Assembly: GCF_007991635.1 (NCBI RefSeq)
Contig: NZ_BJYS01000041.1
Span: 1 to 64,000, forward strand
Reading direction: 5' to 3'
Origin: Adhaeribacter aerolatus
GTDB taxonomy: Bacteria > Bacteroidota > Bacteroidia > Cytophagales > Hymenobacteraceae
DNA: 64,000 nt
This document shows positions 9,673 to 18,700 of the stretch, one piece after another. The notes under the pieces were generated by a model. It ran no database searches and was not told where the DNA came from. It saw nothing but the letters and a program-made list of their open reading frames with translations. Both the position numbers and the translations under genes were made by a program. How positions within the stretch are numbered: position 1 is the stretch's first letter; each line of letters opens with the position of its first letter.

Positions 9673-12051
9673 TTACTCCGTCCGCAGGCTCTTTACCGGG
9701 TTGGCTACCGCGGCTTTAATGGCCAGGAAGCTTATGGTGATTAAAGCAATAAATATTGCCAGTACCCCAGCCAAGGCAAACATCCACCATTGTATTTTTA
9801 TCTGATAGGCAAAATCCTGCAGCCATATATGCATGGCGTACCAGGCAATGGGAGTAGCAATTATTATAGCAACCAATATTATCCGCACAAAATCTTTAGA
9901 AATAAGGGCTGTAATATCCAGCACACTCGCTCCTAACACCTTACGAATACCTATTTCCTTTACCCGGCGGCGCGTAGATAAAGCAATAAGCCCCAGCATA
10001 CCCATGCAGGCAATGGCAATGGTAAGAAAGGCGACATAATTGGTTATTTTTAAAATGCCCGAAAGCAGATTATACTGCTCCCCTACCAGGTCATTCATAT
10101 AATGGTAAGTAAAAGGTCTTCTGGCCGGCATACCTTTAAACTGCTTCTCGATGCTGGTCAAAACCGCTTTACTATGGCGCATATCCAGGTTTATGCTTAA
10201 ATATTTACTATAGTCCAGGCCGGGTTTGCCGCGATACGCATGCACCAAAGGTTCGATAGGTTTTTGTAAATCACTGTAGTGAAAATCTTTCATTACTCCC
10301 ACAATGGTCAATACTTCGTTGTCTCCGCCGTCCGGTCTTATTTGCTTCCCAACCGGATTGGTCCAGCCAAATGCTTTTACCGCGGTTTCATTCAGCATGA
10401 TGCTTCTGCCTTCACTGGCCGCTAAATCATCCTTAAAGTTTCTACCTTGCGCAACTGGTATCTCATAAGTTCGGGCAAATCCGGCATCTACATTTGGTTG
10501 CCGTAGCTTTACCTTTTTGTTCGTTTCTACATCTATGTAATCATTATAATTCGACCAGTATTGGGTGGGGATTTCCCGGGTAGTTGAAAATGAATTTACA
10601 TAAGGGTTGTTTCGCAATGAATTCAGGATTACCTCAAACTTGCCGGCTGCCGTCTTGGGATTTTTAAAAGCCAGATCCAGATTAATTACCACCACATTGT
10701 CTTTGTCAAAACCCAGCGAGGCCATTTTCATGAAACCTATCTGCTGATTTAAGATCAAGGCCGCGCCAATGAGAATAATTGCCAGAGTAAATTGTAAGCC
10801 TATAAAAGTATTCCGGACTGATTTTTTATCTCCCTTACTACTAATATTTCCTTTTATGGTATCGGTTACTTTTACGGAGGTTAAATGAAGGGCCGGATAG
10901 GAACCGGCTATCACAATCAGGACCAGAATACATAAGGCAAATAAGAGTACCAGCAAATAATCCTGTTGCCACTGAAATATTACCTCCCCGAAATTGGGGC
11001 TTATTATTTTATTCATTTGGGGCAGCAGAAAATTGGTAAATACCAGATAACCTGCCAGTAAGGAAACCAGCATAATCAATGCATTTTCTACACAAAACTG
11101 GATGATGATACTCCGTTTGCCCGAACCGAGCATTTGCCGCACGGCTACTTCTTTGGTCCGGGTAAACATGGTAGCGGCGTTGAGATTGAGGAGATTAACC
11201 ATTACAATTAGCAAGATAAATACCGCCGCCGCCACGGCAACAATGGCGCTTATATTGGTATCTCCTTCCTGGGTAATCTGCGCAAAGGGTACCGTTTTAA
11301 CCGTATTGGACTTTACTTCGGGAGGAGAATATTGCTGAAAAATGGTGTTTATTTTCTGATCTAACCTTTTGGGGTCGGAACCTTTATGAAGTAGCAGGTA
11401 ATTAGAGGCAAAGGTATTGTACCAATTAGACCCTTGTTTAAAATCTTCTGTATCGCTAAGAAGCGCCATAGGAAGCAAGACCTCGGCCTTTATAGAAGAA
11501 TTAGATGATATTTTTTCCAGTACCCCGGTAACCGTAAGCAGAATAGAATCATCGGCGGCTACAATTTTACCTAAACCTTTGCCTGCACCAAACAATTGCT
11601 TTTCTAAAGCTTCCGAAATAACAACGCTGAATTTCTGGCTTAATGCCGTTTCCCGGTTTCCGGACTTTAGTTTATAAGAAAATACTTTAAAAAAATCGGT
11701 ATCTACATAAGCGGTATTTCCCTGCGCCTCGCGGCTACCATATTTCAGCCAGGGCCAGTTCCAACTTTGAATATGCGTAGCGGCTTCTACTTCCGGAGCG
11801 ACTTTTTGTATTTCGTATAATAAAGGAAATGAAGTTTGGCTATAGCCGTTTCCATCGGGCGCATACGTTTTCAGGTAATACATCCGGTCTTTGTTTACCT
11901 GAATGCTATCTATGGTATAATACTGATAAACCAGTAACCCTAACGCCATTACGCTGGCTAACCCCAGAGACAAGCCGAGAATATTGATAAAAGCGTAACT
12001 CTTCCTTTTAACAAGGTTACGCACAGCAAATTTCAGATAGTTTTTGAACAT
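9673..12051 (-). CDS. ABC transporter permease, FtsX/MacB-like (paralog 4)
   Basis: 792 residues from ATG 12049-12051 (MFKNYLKFAVRNLVKRKSY); a TTG four codons upstream is less likely because the other paralogs begin with MFKNYLK or MLKNYIK. The first helix is ILGLSLGLASVMALGLLVY. Two periplasmic domains and FtsX modules follow, with TRTKEVAVRQMLGSG in the middle and RRVKEIGIRKVLGAS near the end, closing in NPVKSLRTE. The middle motif (VRQMLG rather than IRKVLG) is the most diverged of the set, suggesting the four permeases are old paralogs rather than recent copies. It is the first permease after the ATPase gene (about 215 bases apart), so it is probably the core partner of the ATPase. Confidence 0.86.
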   Translation of the reverse strand: MFKNYLKFAVRNLVKRKSYAFINILGLSLGLASVMALGLLVYQYYTIDSIQVNKDRMYYLKTYAPDGNGYSQTSFPLLYEIQKVAPEVEAATHIQSWNWPWLKYGSREAQGNTAYVDTDFFKVFSYKLKSGNRETALSQKFSVVISEALEKQLFGAGKGLGKIVAADDSILLTVTGVLEKISSNSSIKAEVLLPMALLSDTEDFKQGSNWYNTFASNYLLLHKGSDPKRLDQKINTIFQQYSPPEVKSNTVKTVPFAQITQEGDTNISAIVAVAAAVFILLIVMVNLLNLNAATMFTRTKEVAVRQMLGSGKRSIIIQFCVENALIMLVSLLAGYLVFTNFLLPQMNKIISPNFGEVIFQWQQDYLLVLLFALCILVLIVIAGSYPALHLTSVKVTDTIKGNISSKGDKKSVRNTFIGLQFTLAIILIGAALILNQQIGFMKMASLGFDKDNVVVINLDLAFKNPKTAAGKFEVILNSLRNNPYVNSFSTTREIPTQYWSNYNDYIDVETNKKVKLRQPNVDAGFARTYEIPVAQGRNFKDDLAASEGRSIMLNETAVKAFGWTNPVGKQIRPDGGDNEVLTIVGVMKDFHYSDLQKPIEPLVHAYRGKPGLDYSKYLSINLDMRHSKAVLTSIEKQFKGMPARRPFTYHYMNDLVGEQYNLLSGILKITNYVAFLTIAIACMGMLGLIALSTRRRVKEIGIRKVLGASVLDITALISKDFVRIILVAIIIATPIAWYAMHIWLQDFAYQIKIQWWMFALAGVLAIFIALITISFLAIKAAVANPVKSLRTE

Positions 12052-12207
12052 AACAGCAGGCAATAAAGATCCGGGGAAGCGCCACCCGGTGCCTCCGGTA
12101 TTATTTAACCAAATACATAAATATTGATTTTCAGGGCTTTATACCTGACAAATATCTATAGGGCTTTTGCCAATTGAGAAAGTTTACAGATTATCATCTC
12201 TTGTTTG

Positions 12208-12240
12208 TCCTCCCCCTACCTCCTCCAAAGGGGGACTTTT
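12208..12240. repeat. CCCCCTTTGG dispersed repeat copy
   Basis: TACCTCCTCCAAAGGGGGAC lies within the copy, in the gap between the ABC ATPase and the first permease. It has the same hairpin core as copies at 6421, 6553, 30781 and 54161. Confidence 0.75.
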
Positions 12241-12266
12241 CAAATGCTTTGGGTATATTTTAGCTA

Positions 12267-12956
12267 TCAGACTGTAAACTGCTCGCGCACGTTTTCCATT
12301 ACTACTTCACCGTCGAGTAAGCGAATGATGCGGTGGGCATAACGGGCATCGTGCTCGGAGTGCGTAACCATAATTACCGTAGTACCGGCTTCGTTCAGCT
12401 CCGTCAGCAGTTCCATTACCTCGTTGCCGTTGGTCGAATCGAGGTTACCGGTGGGCTCATCGGCCAGGATTAATTTGGGGTTATTGATTACCGCCCGGGC
12501 CACCGCCACCCGCTGTTGCTGCCCGCCCGATAACTGCTGCGGGAAGTGGTTGCGCCGGTGCATGATCTGCATTTTCTCCAGTACTTTCTCTACTTTTTCT
12601 TTGCGCTCGGCGGCACTTACACCCAAATAAATTAATGGCAGCTCCACGTTTTCAAACACCGTCAGTTCATCAATCAGGTTGAAGCTCTGAAACACGAAAC
12701 CAATATTTTTCTTGCGCAAATCGGCCCGGTTTCGCTCATTAAACTTACTAATTTCAGTACCAATAAATTTAAAGCTGCCGCCATCTGGTTCATCCAGCAA
12801 ACCCAAAATATTCAGCAGTGTAGATTTACCACACCCCGAAGGGCCCATTATGGCTACAAATTCGCCTTCGTTTACCTCAATGGATACTTTATTCAGCGCT
12901 TTGGTCTCCACTTCTTCGGTCCGGTAAACCTTTTCCAAGTTTTCTATTTTAATCAT
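12267..12956 (-). CDS. ABC transporter ATP-binding protein (LolD/MacB family)
   Basis: A 229-residue cytoplasmic ATPase that powers the FtsX-like permeases. It shows Walker [10 protein letters not shown] (residues 38-46), Q-loop VFQSFNLID (~88-96), signature LSGGQQQR (~141), Walker B with [12 protein letters not shown] (~160) and the switch histidine in VTHSEHD. Length and motifs fit the MacB/LolD/FtsE class rather than importers. ATG is at 12954-12956. It is the only ATPase in the array, so the four permeases either share it or recruit others. The membrane-fusion protein gene lies upstream, but between them is a divergent four-helix-bundle gene with flanking repeats that interrupts the expected tight operon. 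A dispersed repeat lies downstream. Confidence 0.93.
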   Translation of the reverse strand: MIKIENLEKVYRTEEVETKALNKVSIEVNEGEFVAIMGPSGCGKSTLLNILGLLDEPDGGSFKFIGTEISKFNERNRADLRKKNIGFVFQSFNLIDELTVFENVELPLIYLGVSAAERKEKVEKVLEKMQIMHRRNHFPQQLSGGQQQRVAVARAVINNPKLILADEPTGNLDSTNGNEVMELLTELNEAGTTVIMVTHSEHDARYAHRIIRLLDGEVVMENVREQFTV

Positions 12957-12962
12957 TGCTAA

Positions 12963-12993
12963 GTGATTAGTAGTTAGTTATTAGTGGTTAGTT
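12963..12993. repeat. Left direct repeat flanking the four-helix-bundle gene
   Basis: A 31-base TTAG-rich stretch beginning GTGATTAGTAGTTAG. It matches the right copy at 13428-13458 at 26 of 31 positions in the same orientation. It lies 6 bases upstream of the ABC ATPase start codon, so it may sit in that gene's leader. Confidence 0.6.
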
Positions 12994-13061
12994 CTTCTAA
13001 CCATTTTATCTGTTTTGAATTTTATTTTTCCCTTTTTGTTCTGTCCTCAAACGCTACTGTA

Positions 13062-13421
13062 ATGAAGAATTTTAAGGATTTGTTAATCTGGCAACGAAGC
13101 CATCAGCTTACACTTAATATCTATAAAACTTCTGCATCTTTCCCCGCAGAAAAAAAATTTGGCCTCACGAGTCAAATTCGCCGTGCCAGCGCTTCCATTC
13201 CTACTAATATTGCCGAAGGTAGTGGCCGCCAAAGCTATGCTGAATTCCATAGATTTCTAACCATTGCCATGGGTTCTGCTTCCGAGCTAGAGTATCAACT
13301 TCTATTATCAAAAGACCTTTCATACCTTTCCGACTCTTCCTTCTCTTTGCTTAATAATGAACTAATGGAAATTAAAAAGATGCTAAATTCCTATATTCAA
13401 AAAGTAAAGAGTAGTTGTTAA
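13062..13421 (+). CDS. Four-helix-bundle protein (23S rRNA IVS / S23 family)
   Basis: 119 residues starting MKNFKDLLIWQRSHQLTL and containing the family landmarks FGLTSQIRRASASIPTNIAEG and a C-terminal helix ending EIKKMLNSYIQKVKSS. The family forms small pentameric four-helix bundles. Members were first noticed in intervening sequences of 23S rRNA genes and are related to the Avd accessory protein of diversity-generating retroelements; their general role is unknown. I start at ATG 13062; the open frame extends 26 codons upstream through non-family residues. The gene is on the plus strand inside a minus-strand ABC operon, between the ATPase and membrane-fusion genes. It is bracketed by TTAG-rich direct repeats, which suggests it was inserted as a unit. 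No reverse transcriptase or variable repeat is present here. Confidence 0.85.
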   Translation: MKNFKDLLIWQRSHQLTLNIYKTSASFPAEKKFGLTSQIRRASASIPTNIAEGSGRQSYAEFHRFLTIAMGSASELEYQLLLSKDLSYLSDSSFSLLNNELMEIKKMLNSYIQKVKSSC

Positions 13422-13427
13422 CTGTGA

Positions 13428-13507
13428 GTGATTAGATATTAGTAATTAGTGTTTAGTTGGGAAATTTTCGAAAAACTAATCACTAACAACTAATTACTAA
13501 TTACTAG
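13428..13507. repeat. Right direct repeat plus inverted copy next to the four-helix-bundle gene
   Basis: 13428-13458 begins GTGATTAGATATTAG and repeats the left flank at 12963-12993. About 15 bases on, 13474-13507 carries the same motif inverted (contains CTAATCACTAACAACTAATT). The stop codon of the membrane-fusion protein gene (13497-13499 on the minus strand) falls inside this inverted copy. Confidence 0.6.
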
Positions 13508-14759
13508 AATCATTAATCACCAACTCACCCATGTCTTCGTAGCTTTCGTAGCTGCTGGTTACTACTTTGTCGCCGGGGCTCAAGCCTTCCAGTACTTCGT
13601 AATATTCCGGGTTCTGGCGGCCCAGGCGGATGTCGGTGCGGTAAGCTTTTTTGCCGTTTTCGTCTACTTTAAATATCCAGTTGCCGCCGGTTTTCTGGTA
13701 GAAGCCGCCTTTGGCTACTAATACGGCCTGGGTCTGATCGCTCAGGGCTAAACGTACCTGCAGGGTTTGGCCGCGCCGGATGCCTTGGGGTACCTCTCTG
13801 GTAAATTCCATGTCTACCTGAAACTGGCCGTTGGTAACCTGAGTAAATATTTTCTTCACGCTGAGTTCGTAGGTTTTGCCGTTAAAAGCAAACTCGCCTT
13901 TCTGGCCGGTAAAGATGCGCGAGATGTAATGTTCGTCGATGTTGGCGCGTACTTTAAAACCATTCAGTACGTCTATCTGGCCAATGCGCTGGCCGCGGGT
14001 TTTGGATTCGCCAATTTCGGCGTTTAGAGAAGTAATCTGACCGGCCACCGGGGCTTTTATGGTTAAGTCGTCCATCTTTTTGCGCATCAGGTCCAGGTTG
14101 CTTTTCATGCGGGTTACCGATTCCTGCATCTGGCTGATTTGGTGCTGCATCGATACAGAATCCTGCCGTAGGGTTTGCCTGGTTAACTGGCGCTTGCGCA
14201 TCTGATAATTGTAATTATTCTGACTTTCTAAATATTCCTGCCGGGGAATTACTTTATCTTCGTACAGCTTTTTATTCATGTCAAATACCCGTTTCGCTTC
14301 GGTTAGCTTAAAATCGATATCAGCCAATTGGTTTAATTGGGCTATCCGGTTTTGTTGCATCAGGTTGCGGGTGTGCTGCAAGTTGTTAATCAGGTCAAAA
14401 ACAGCAGTTTCGCGGTTCACCATTTCCAGTTGCAAATCGGTGTTGGTTAACTGAATAATAGGTTGCCCCTGGGTAAGCGTGGCACCGTCTTCTACTAAAA
14501 TATTTTGTACTTGTCCGCCTTCGGTAGCATCCAGGTAAATGGTTTTAATGGGCAGCACCACACCGTCGATAGGAATAAATTCCTGGAAATTGCCTTTGGT
14601 TACCTGACTAATGGTAATGCGTTGGGTATCAACATTTAGTTTAGATTTGCCGGTGGTGGAAAAGAAGCTGGCCAGAATAAGTACCGCCAACAGGGCTACC
14701 CCTGTAATGGTCAGGATTCTTTTGGTAGTCCATTTCTTCTTTTTGATGATAGTATCCAT
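13497..14759 (-). CDS. HlyD/MacA-type membrane-fusion protein of the ABC unit
   Basis: 420-residue periplasmic adaptor. One N-terminal membrane anchor (ILTITGVALLAVLILASFF, residues 15-33) is followed by a lipoyl-like half (VEDGATLTQGQPIIQLTN), a long coiled-coil hairpin (~100-225), the second lipoyl half (IKAPVAGQITSLNAEIGES) and beta-barrel/membrane-proximal domains. Such adaptors link an inner-membrane transporter to a TolC-like outer-membrane channel; no TolC gene is in the window. It is the first gene of the ABC unit. The upstream gap carries a sigma-54-like promoter and tandem operator-like sites. The last codons (AGT AAT TAG) lie within the TTAG-rich repeat that flanks the four-helix-bundle insertion, so the natural C-terminus may have been altered. 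Confidence 0.9.
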   Translation of the reverse strand: MDTIIKKKKWTTKRILTITGVALLAVLILASFFSTTGKSKLNVDTQRITISQVTKGNFQEFIPIDGVVLPIKTIYLDATEGGQVQNILVEDGATLTQGQPIIQLTNTDLQLEMVNRETAVFDLINNLQHTRNLMQQNRIAQLNQLADIDFKLTEAKRVFDMNKKLYEDKVIPRQEYLESQNNYNYQMRKRQLTRQTLRQDSVSMQHQISQMQESVTRMKSNLDLMRKKMDDLTIKAPVAGQITSLNAEIGESKTRGQRIGQIDVLNGFKVRANIDEHYISRIFTGQKGEFAFNGKTYELSVKKIFTQVTNGQFQVDMEFTREVPQGIRRGQTLQVRLALSDQTQAVLVAKGGFYQKTGGNWIFKVDENGKKAYRTDIRLGRQNPEYYEVLEGLSPGDKVVTSSYESYEDMGELVINDSSN

Positions 14760-14805
14760 GGTAATGGTTTATAAGTGGGTATCGTTGCTTACCCGAAGAG
14801 TATAT

Positions 14806-14821
14806 AGTAAGAACAATGCCA
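14806..14821 (-). promoter_or_regulatory. Candidate sigma-54 (-24/-12) promoter for the ABC unit
   Basis: On the minus strand the sequence reads TGGCATTGTTCTTACT. It has an intact -24 TGGCA and a -12 box TTACT in place of TTGCT, with the correct spacing. It is 47 bases upstream of the membrane-fusion protein start. Support comes from the NtrC-type activator gene at 25333 and two operator-like sites just upstream. The mismatch at the normally invariant -12 G keeps confidence low. Confidence 0.4.
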
Positions 14822-14883
14822 AAACAGCAAAGCTTTGTTTTTCAATCCATTAAGGCCTATTTTTTTATTATCTGCTTAAATAT

Positions 14884-14923
14884 TGTCCGGTTTTGATACA
14901 ACTGCATGTCCGCTTCTGAAACA
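14884..14923 (-). promoter_or_regulatory. Tandem operator-like sites, candidate activator-binding region
   Basis: Two 17-base sites, TGTCCGGTTTTGATACA (14884-14900) and TGTCCGCTTCTGAAACA (14907-14923), match at 14 of 17 positions. Their starts are 23 bases apart, about two helical turns. Each is an imperfect TGT...ACA dyad. They lie roughly 65-115 bases upstream of the candidate sigma-54 promoter, the usual distance for NtrC-family activator sites. The binding protein is inferred, not shown. Confidence 0.45.
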
Positions 14924-15711
14924 CCGTAATAAAGAGATAATTAAAGGAGCCGCTTTTGATTAAAAAGATAAAGTTAGTTATAAAGAATAATTGGCAAAAC
15001 CCCTGCTAATTTTAAAACAAGTACTGTCGACGCAACAACCAAACTGCCGGGGCCTAGCCGCAAAGAAGCAAGTAAGGTTCCGTCTGATGCAGGTAAGTTA
15101 TGCTATTGAAGAACGAAATTTAGTAAATGCTGCCTTTAGAATTACGGACCTAATCGCTGCCTAAAATTATTATAGCTGTTTTGCTAAAATATTTAAAGGG
15201 GTGCATCCTTAACTCTACAAGTATCTTCCTCTTACTACTCAAACCAGCTTCATTCTCCGATTAAAAAATAGCAATTGTCTCAATCGACTCTTAATTATAT
15301 TTAAAGAATATATCTAAACCCGAACCTAGTTTATATCTGCTGTTAATTTTTAACATTAAGCAACCCTCATATTTAAACCTGTTCCTTATCCTGATTTATC
15401 CTTTAGGCAAACACACAATTTAAACAATTCAATTATTATAAGCTTAAATTAAAATCCACAAATATACATTGTCATAAAAATATTCATATTTAATACTGCT
15501 CTATATCAAATTATAAGCATTATAACATAGATTTAATTATTTTTTTATTTAGATTTTTAAAATCCTTTTTAAATTTAACTATATTTATACAGCAAAATAT
15601 TAATTTAAATTCACCTACACTTCACAGATAGGAAAAACACCAAGAAGAGTGAATTATTTCTACCCCATAGTCCATGATTAATGCCTTAGTTACAATATTA
15701 TTTTTTTGTGT

Positions 15712-18700
15712 ATGACAATAACCTTTACTCGTGCATCTTCTTTAATATATTCAACTTTATTGTTTTGGTTCCTGCAACTGATCGTTACTCAGGAATTGTG
15801 CGCCCAGGGCAATAATAGTACACCCACCTTTAATGTAGATTTAACCGGCGACCCTAATGGCACCTGGACTTCGGAAGAGCTAACCAGAAGAGGACAATTA
15901 TGCGGAGCCAGCACCAATGATAACTGTGTTCAGTTTAATATTACGCTGGATAAAAATGCCGGTGGGCTAGAGTTTGTTATCCTGAGCGGACCTGTGCCGT
16001 CCGGCTCCATGGGTTACCAGTTGGAATGCGGCATTCAGCAGCGGGTTGGTCAGCCTATTTGTGTAGATGGTCCCGGACCGCATAAATTAACTTTATGTAT
16101 GCCGGGCAATGCCAAAGGCAGTTTCCAGATTAAATCTATTGCGGCGTTTTACCCGGCAGCCGATGTTTCGGTAACCAAAGGGTGTACGGCGATGCTGGAA
16201 GCACCTGCGGCTTTTCGGGCAGCAACCATTACCTGGAAAGACATTACCGGCAGCGGACAATATGATAAATATCTGAGTTTTCCGAATGGTAAAGCAAACC
16301 CGGTTATTACACCCGATGCCGATGCGCCGGCCTTTATAGATTACCAGGTTTGCGGAACCTCCCAAACATCGGAATGTGCTACCCTGCCCTATTGCGATGT
16401 TTTGCGGGTATATTTACACCCGGAGCCCATAGTTACCATTGGGCCACAGCCGGCCATCATTTGCCCGGGTACAAACGGGGTTTTGTTAGAAGGAAATGTA
16501 ATAGGCGGCAATGGCAGTTTTAATTATATCTGGACCGATAACAACGGTAACCAGGTAGCCACCACTAAAAATTATTTAGCCACCACTGCGGGTATATATC
16601 ACCTGGAGGTAAGAACCGAAAACTACCCCAATTGTAAGAAATTTTCCAGTTCTATTGCGGTAGTAAATAATTTGGCGGTAAATGCCGGACCTGACCAACA
16701 GGTTTGTTCATTAAATAATGTAACGCTGGCGGGTACGGTAACCGGTGCTACCGGCGGTATCTGGAGCGGTGGTGCCGGAACTTTCCGCGCCGGGAATACA
16801 GCTTTAAATAATGTTTATGAACCTACGCCTGCCGAACTGCAACAGGGATTTGTTAAGCTCTCCTTAACTTCTACGGGTAATGGTTCCTGCCCGGCGGTTA
16901 AAGACGAAATACTAATTACTTTTTATTCGGTAGAAGTAAGTATAACCGGGCCTGCCATTATTTGTGCGGGTAGTACGGCCAGCCTTAGTGCCCAGGTAAC
17001 TGGTGCCGAAAGCCCCACTTACGCGTGGAATAACGGTGAAACCACGGCTACCATTACAGGAAAGCCCGCCGGTACTTATACCGTAACTATCCGGGATGGG
17101 AATAGCTGTACCGTAACCAAATCCTTTACCATAACCGCAAAGGCTGGTCCATCCTTTTTGGGGGCTACCCTAAAAGCTTCTACCTGTGACGCCAGTAACG
17201 GCGAATTAAAGATAACAGATGTAGCCGGCGGCACAATGCCATACATGTATAGTAAAGACGGCACCAATTTCCAAAGCCCTACTGCCTTCACCGGGCTTTC
17301 AGCAGGAGATTATGCCATTACCGTAAAAGATGCCAACGGCTGTACTTTCGTTAGAAGCTTTACCCTAACCAATATTGCCGGACCAACGGCAGTAACTGCT
17401 ACCGCTCAGGCCACCAGCTGTAAAAACAACGACGGCACCCTTACCGTGGGTACGGTAACGGGCGGCACGGCCCCTTACACCTATGCCATCACCGGCAGCG
17501 GTTTTCAGACTTCTACCGCTTTTACGGGACTCGCGGCTGGCACCTATACCGTAACCGCCAAAGATGCCAACGGCTGTACCATAACCACAACGGTTGCCGT
17601 CGGGATGAATATTCCTACCAGCTTTACCAATTCTACTACGGCTGCCACCTGTGGCAGTAATAATGGCCAACTAACTGTTACAGGTGTAATTGGCGGTACG
17701 GCTCCTTATACTTACAGCAAAGATGGCACTACTTTCCAGACCGCTGCTACTTTTACTAGTTTAATTGCCGGCACTTATACCATCACGATAAAAGATGCCA
17801 ACGGCTGTATTATTTCCGGAACAGTACCAGTAAATAATATTGCCGGGCCATCGGATTTAGCGGCATCGGTAAAAGCTACTACCTGCGGCGACAGCAACGG
17901 CGAACTGAATGTAACCAGTACTACCAGTGGTACGGCTCCTTATACCTTCAGTCTTAACGGAGCTCCTTTCCAAGCCTCGGATAATTACACCGGCCTGACT
18001 GCCGGCACTTACCAGGTGCGGGTAAAAGATGACAACAATTGTATTTATACCGAAGAAGTAGTAGTGCCAAATATTGCCGGTCCTGCTTTTACGCTAACTA
18101 CCCAATCTACCACCTGCGGTAACAGCAATGGCAGCATTGCAATTGGTACGGTTACCGAGGGCATCGCGCCCTACACCTATAGCAAAGATGGTACAAACTT
18201 CCAGTCAGGCACGGCCTTTACAGCCCTGGCCGCGGGCGAGTACACCATCACTACCAAAGATGCCAACGGTTGCCTGGCTACTAAAAAAATAACCCTGAAT
18301 AATATTGCCGGGCCAACTAACGTAAACCTGACCGCTGCTGCCGCTACTTGTGGCAGCAGCAACGGGACCATTACGGTAGGTGTTGTAACCGGCGGCACGG
18401 CCCCTTACACTTACAGCAAGGATGGCACCACCTTTCAGGCAGGTACTTCTTTTACCAGTTTACTTGCCGGAGAACACACCATAACCGTAAAGGATGCGAA
18501 CGGCTGTTTAACTTCTAAAAAAGTAATGATTAGTGATGTAGCCGGTCCGACTGATTTAACAGCCTCCTTCAAGGCATCTACTTGCGGTAGCAGCAACGGC
18601 GAATTAAGCATTACGAGTGTTCCTGGTGGTACCGCACCTTATACTTACAGCAAAGACGGCACTACTTTTCAGGTTTCGGCTTCTTTTACGGCCCTGGCAG

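Larger units (their letters stand above)
14760..15711. other. 952-base AT-rich gap between the ABC unit and the adhesin
   Basis: Apart from the candidate sigma-54 promoter and tandem sites at its left end, this divergent gap has no convincing reading frame or RNA gene. The right half (about 15290-15711) is extremely AT-rich and presumably carries the adhesin promoter and a long leader, but I cannot pick a clear TAnnTTTG element. Stops in all frames break up the less AT-rich stretch near 15040-15170. Confidence 0.5.

Noticed and set aside
12963-13507. Diversity-generating retroelement around the four-helix-bundle (Avd-like) gene
   Set aside because: No reverse transcriptase, template repeat or variable repeat is present nearby.
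15706-15711. TTG start two codons before the adhesin ATG
   Set aside because: ATG at 15712 is immediately downstream, in frame, and leaves a normal signal peptide; the TTG adds nothing.
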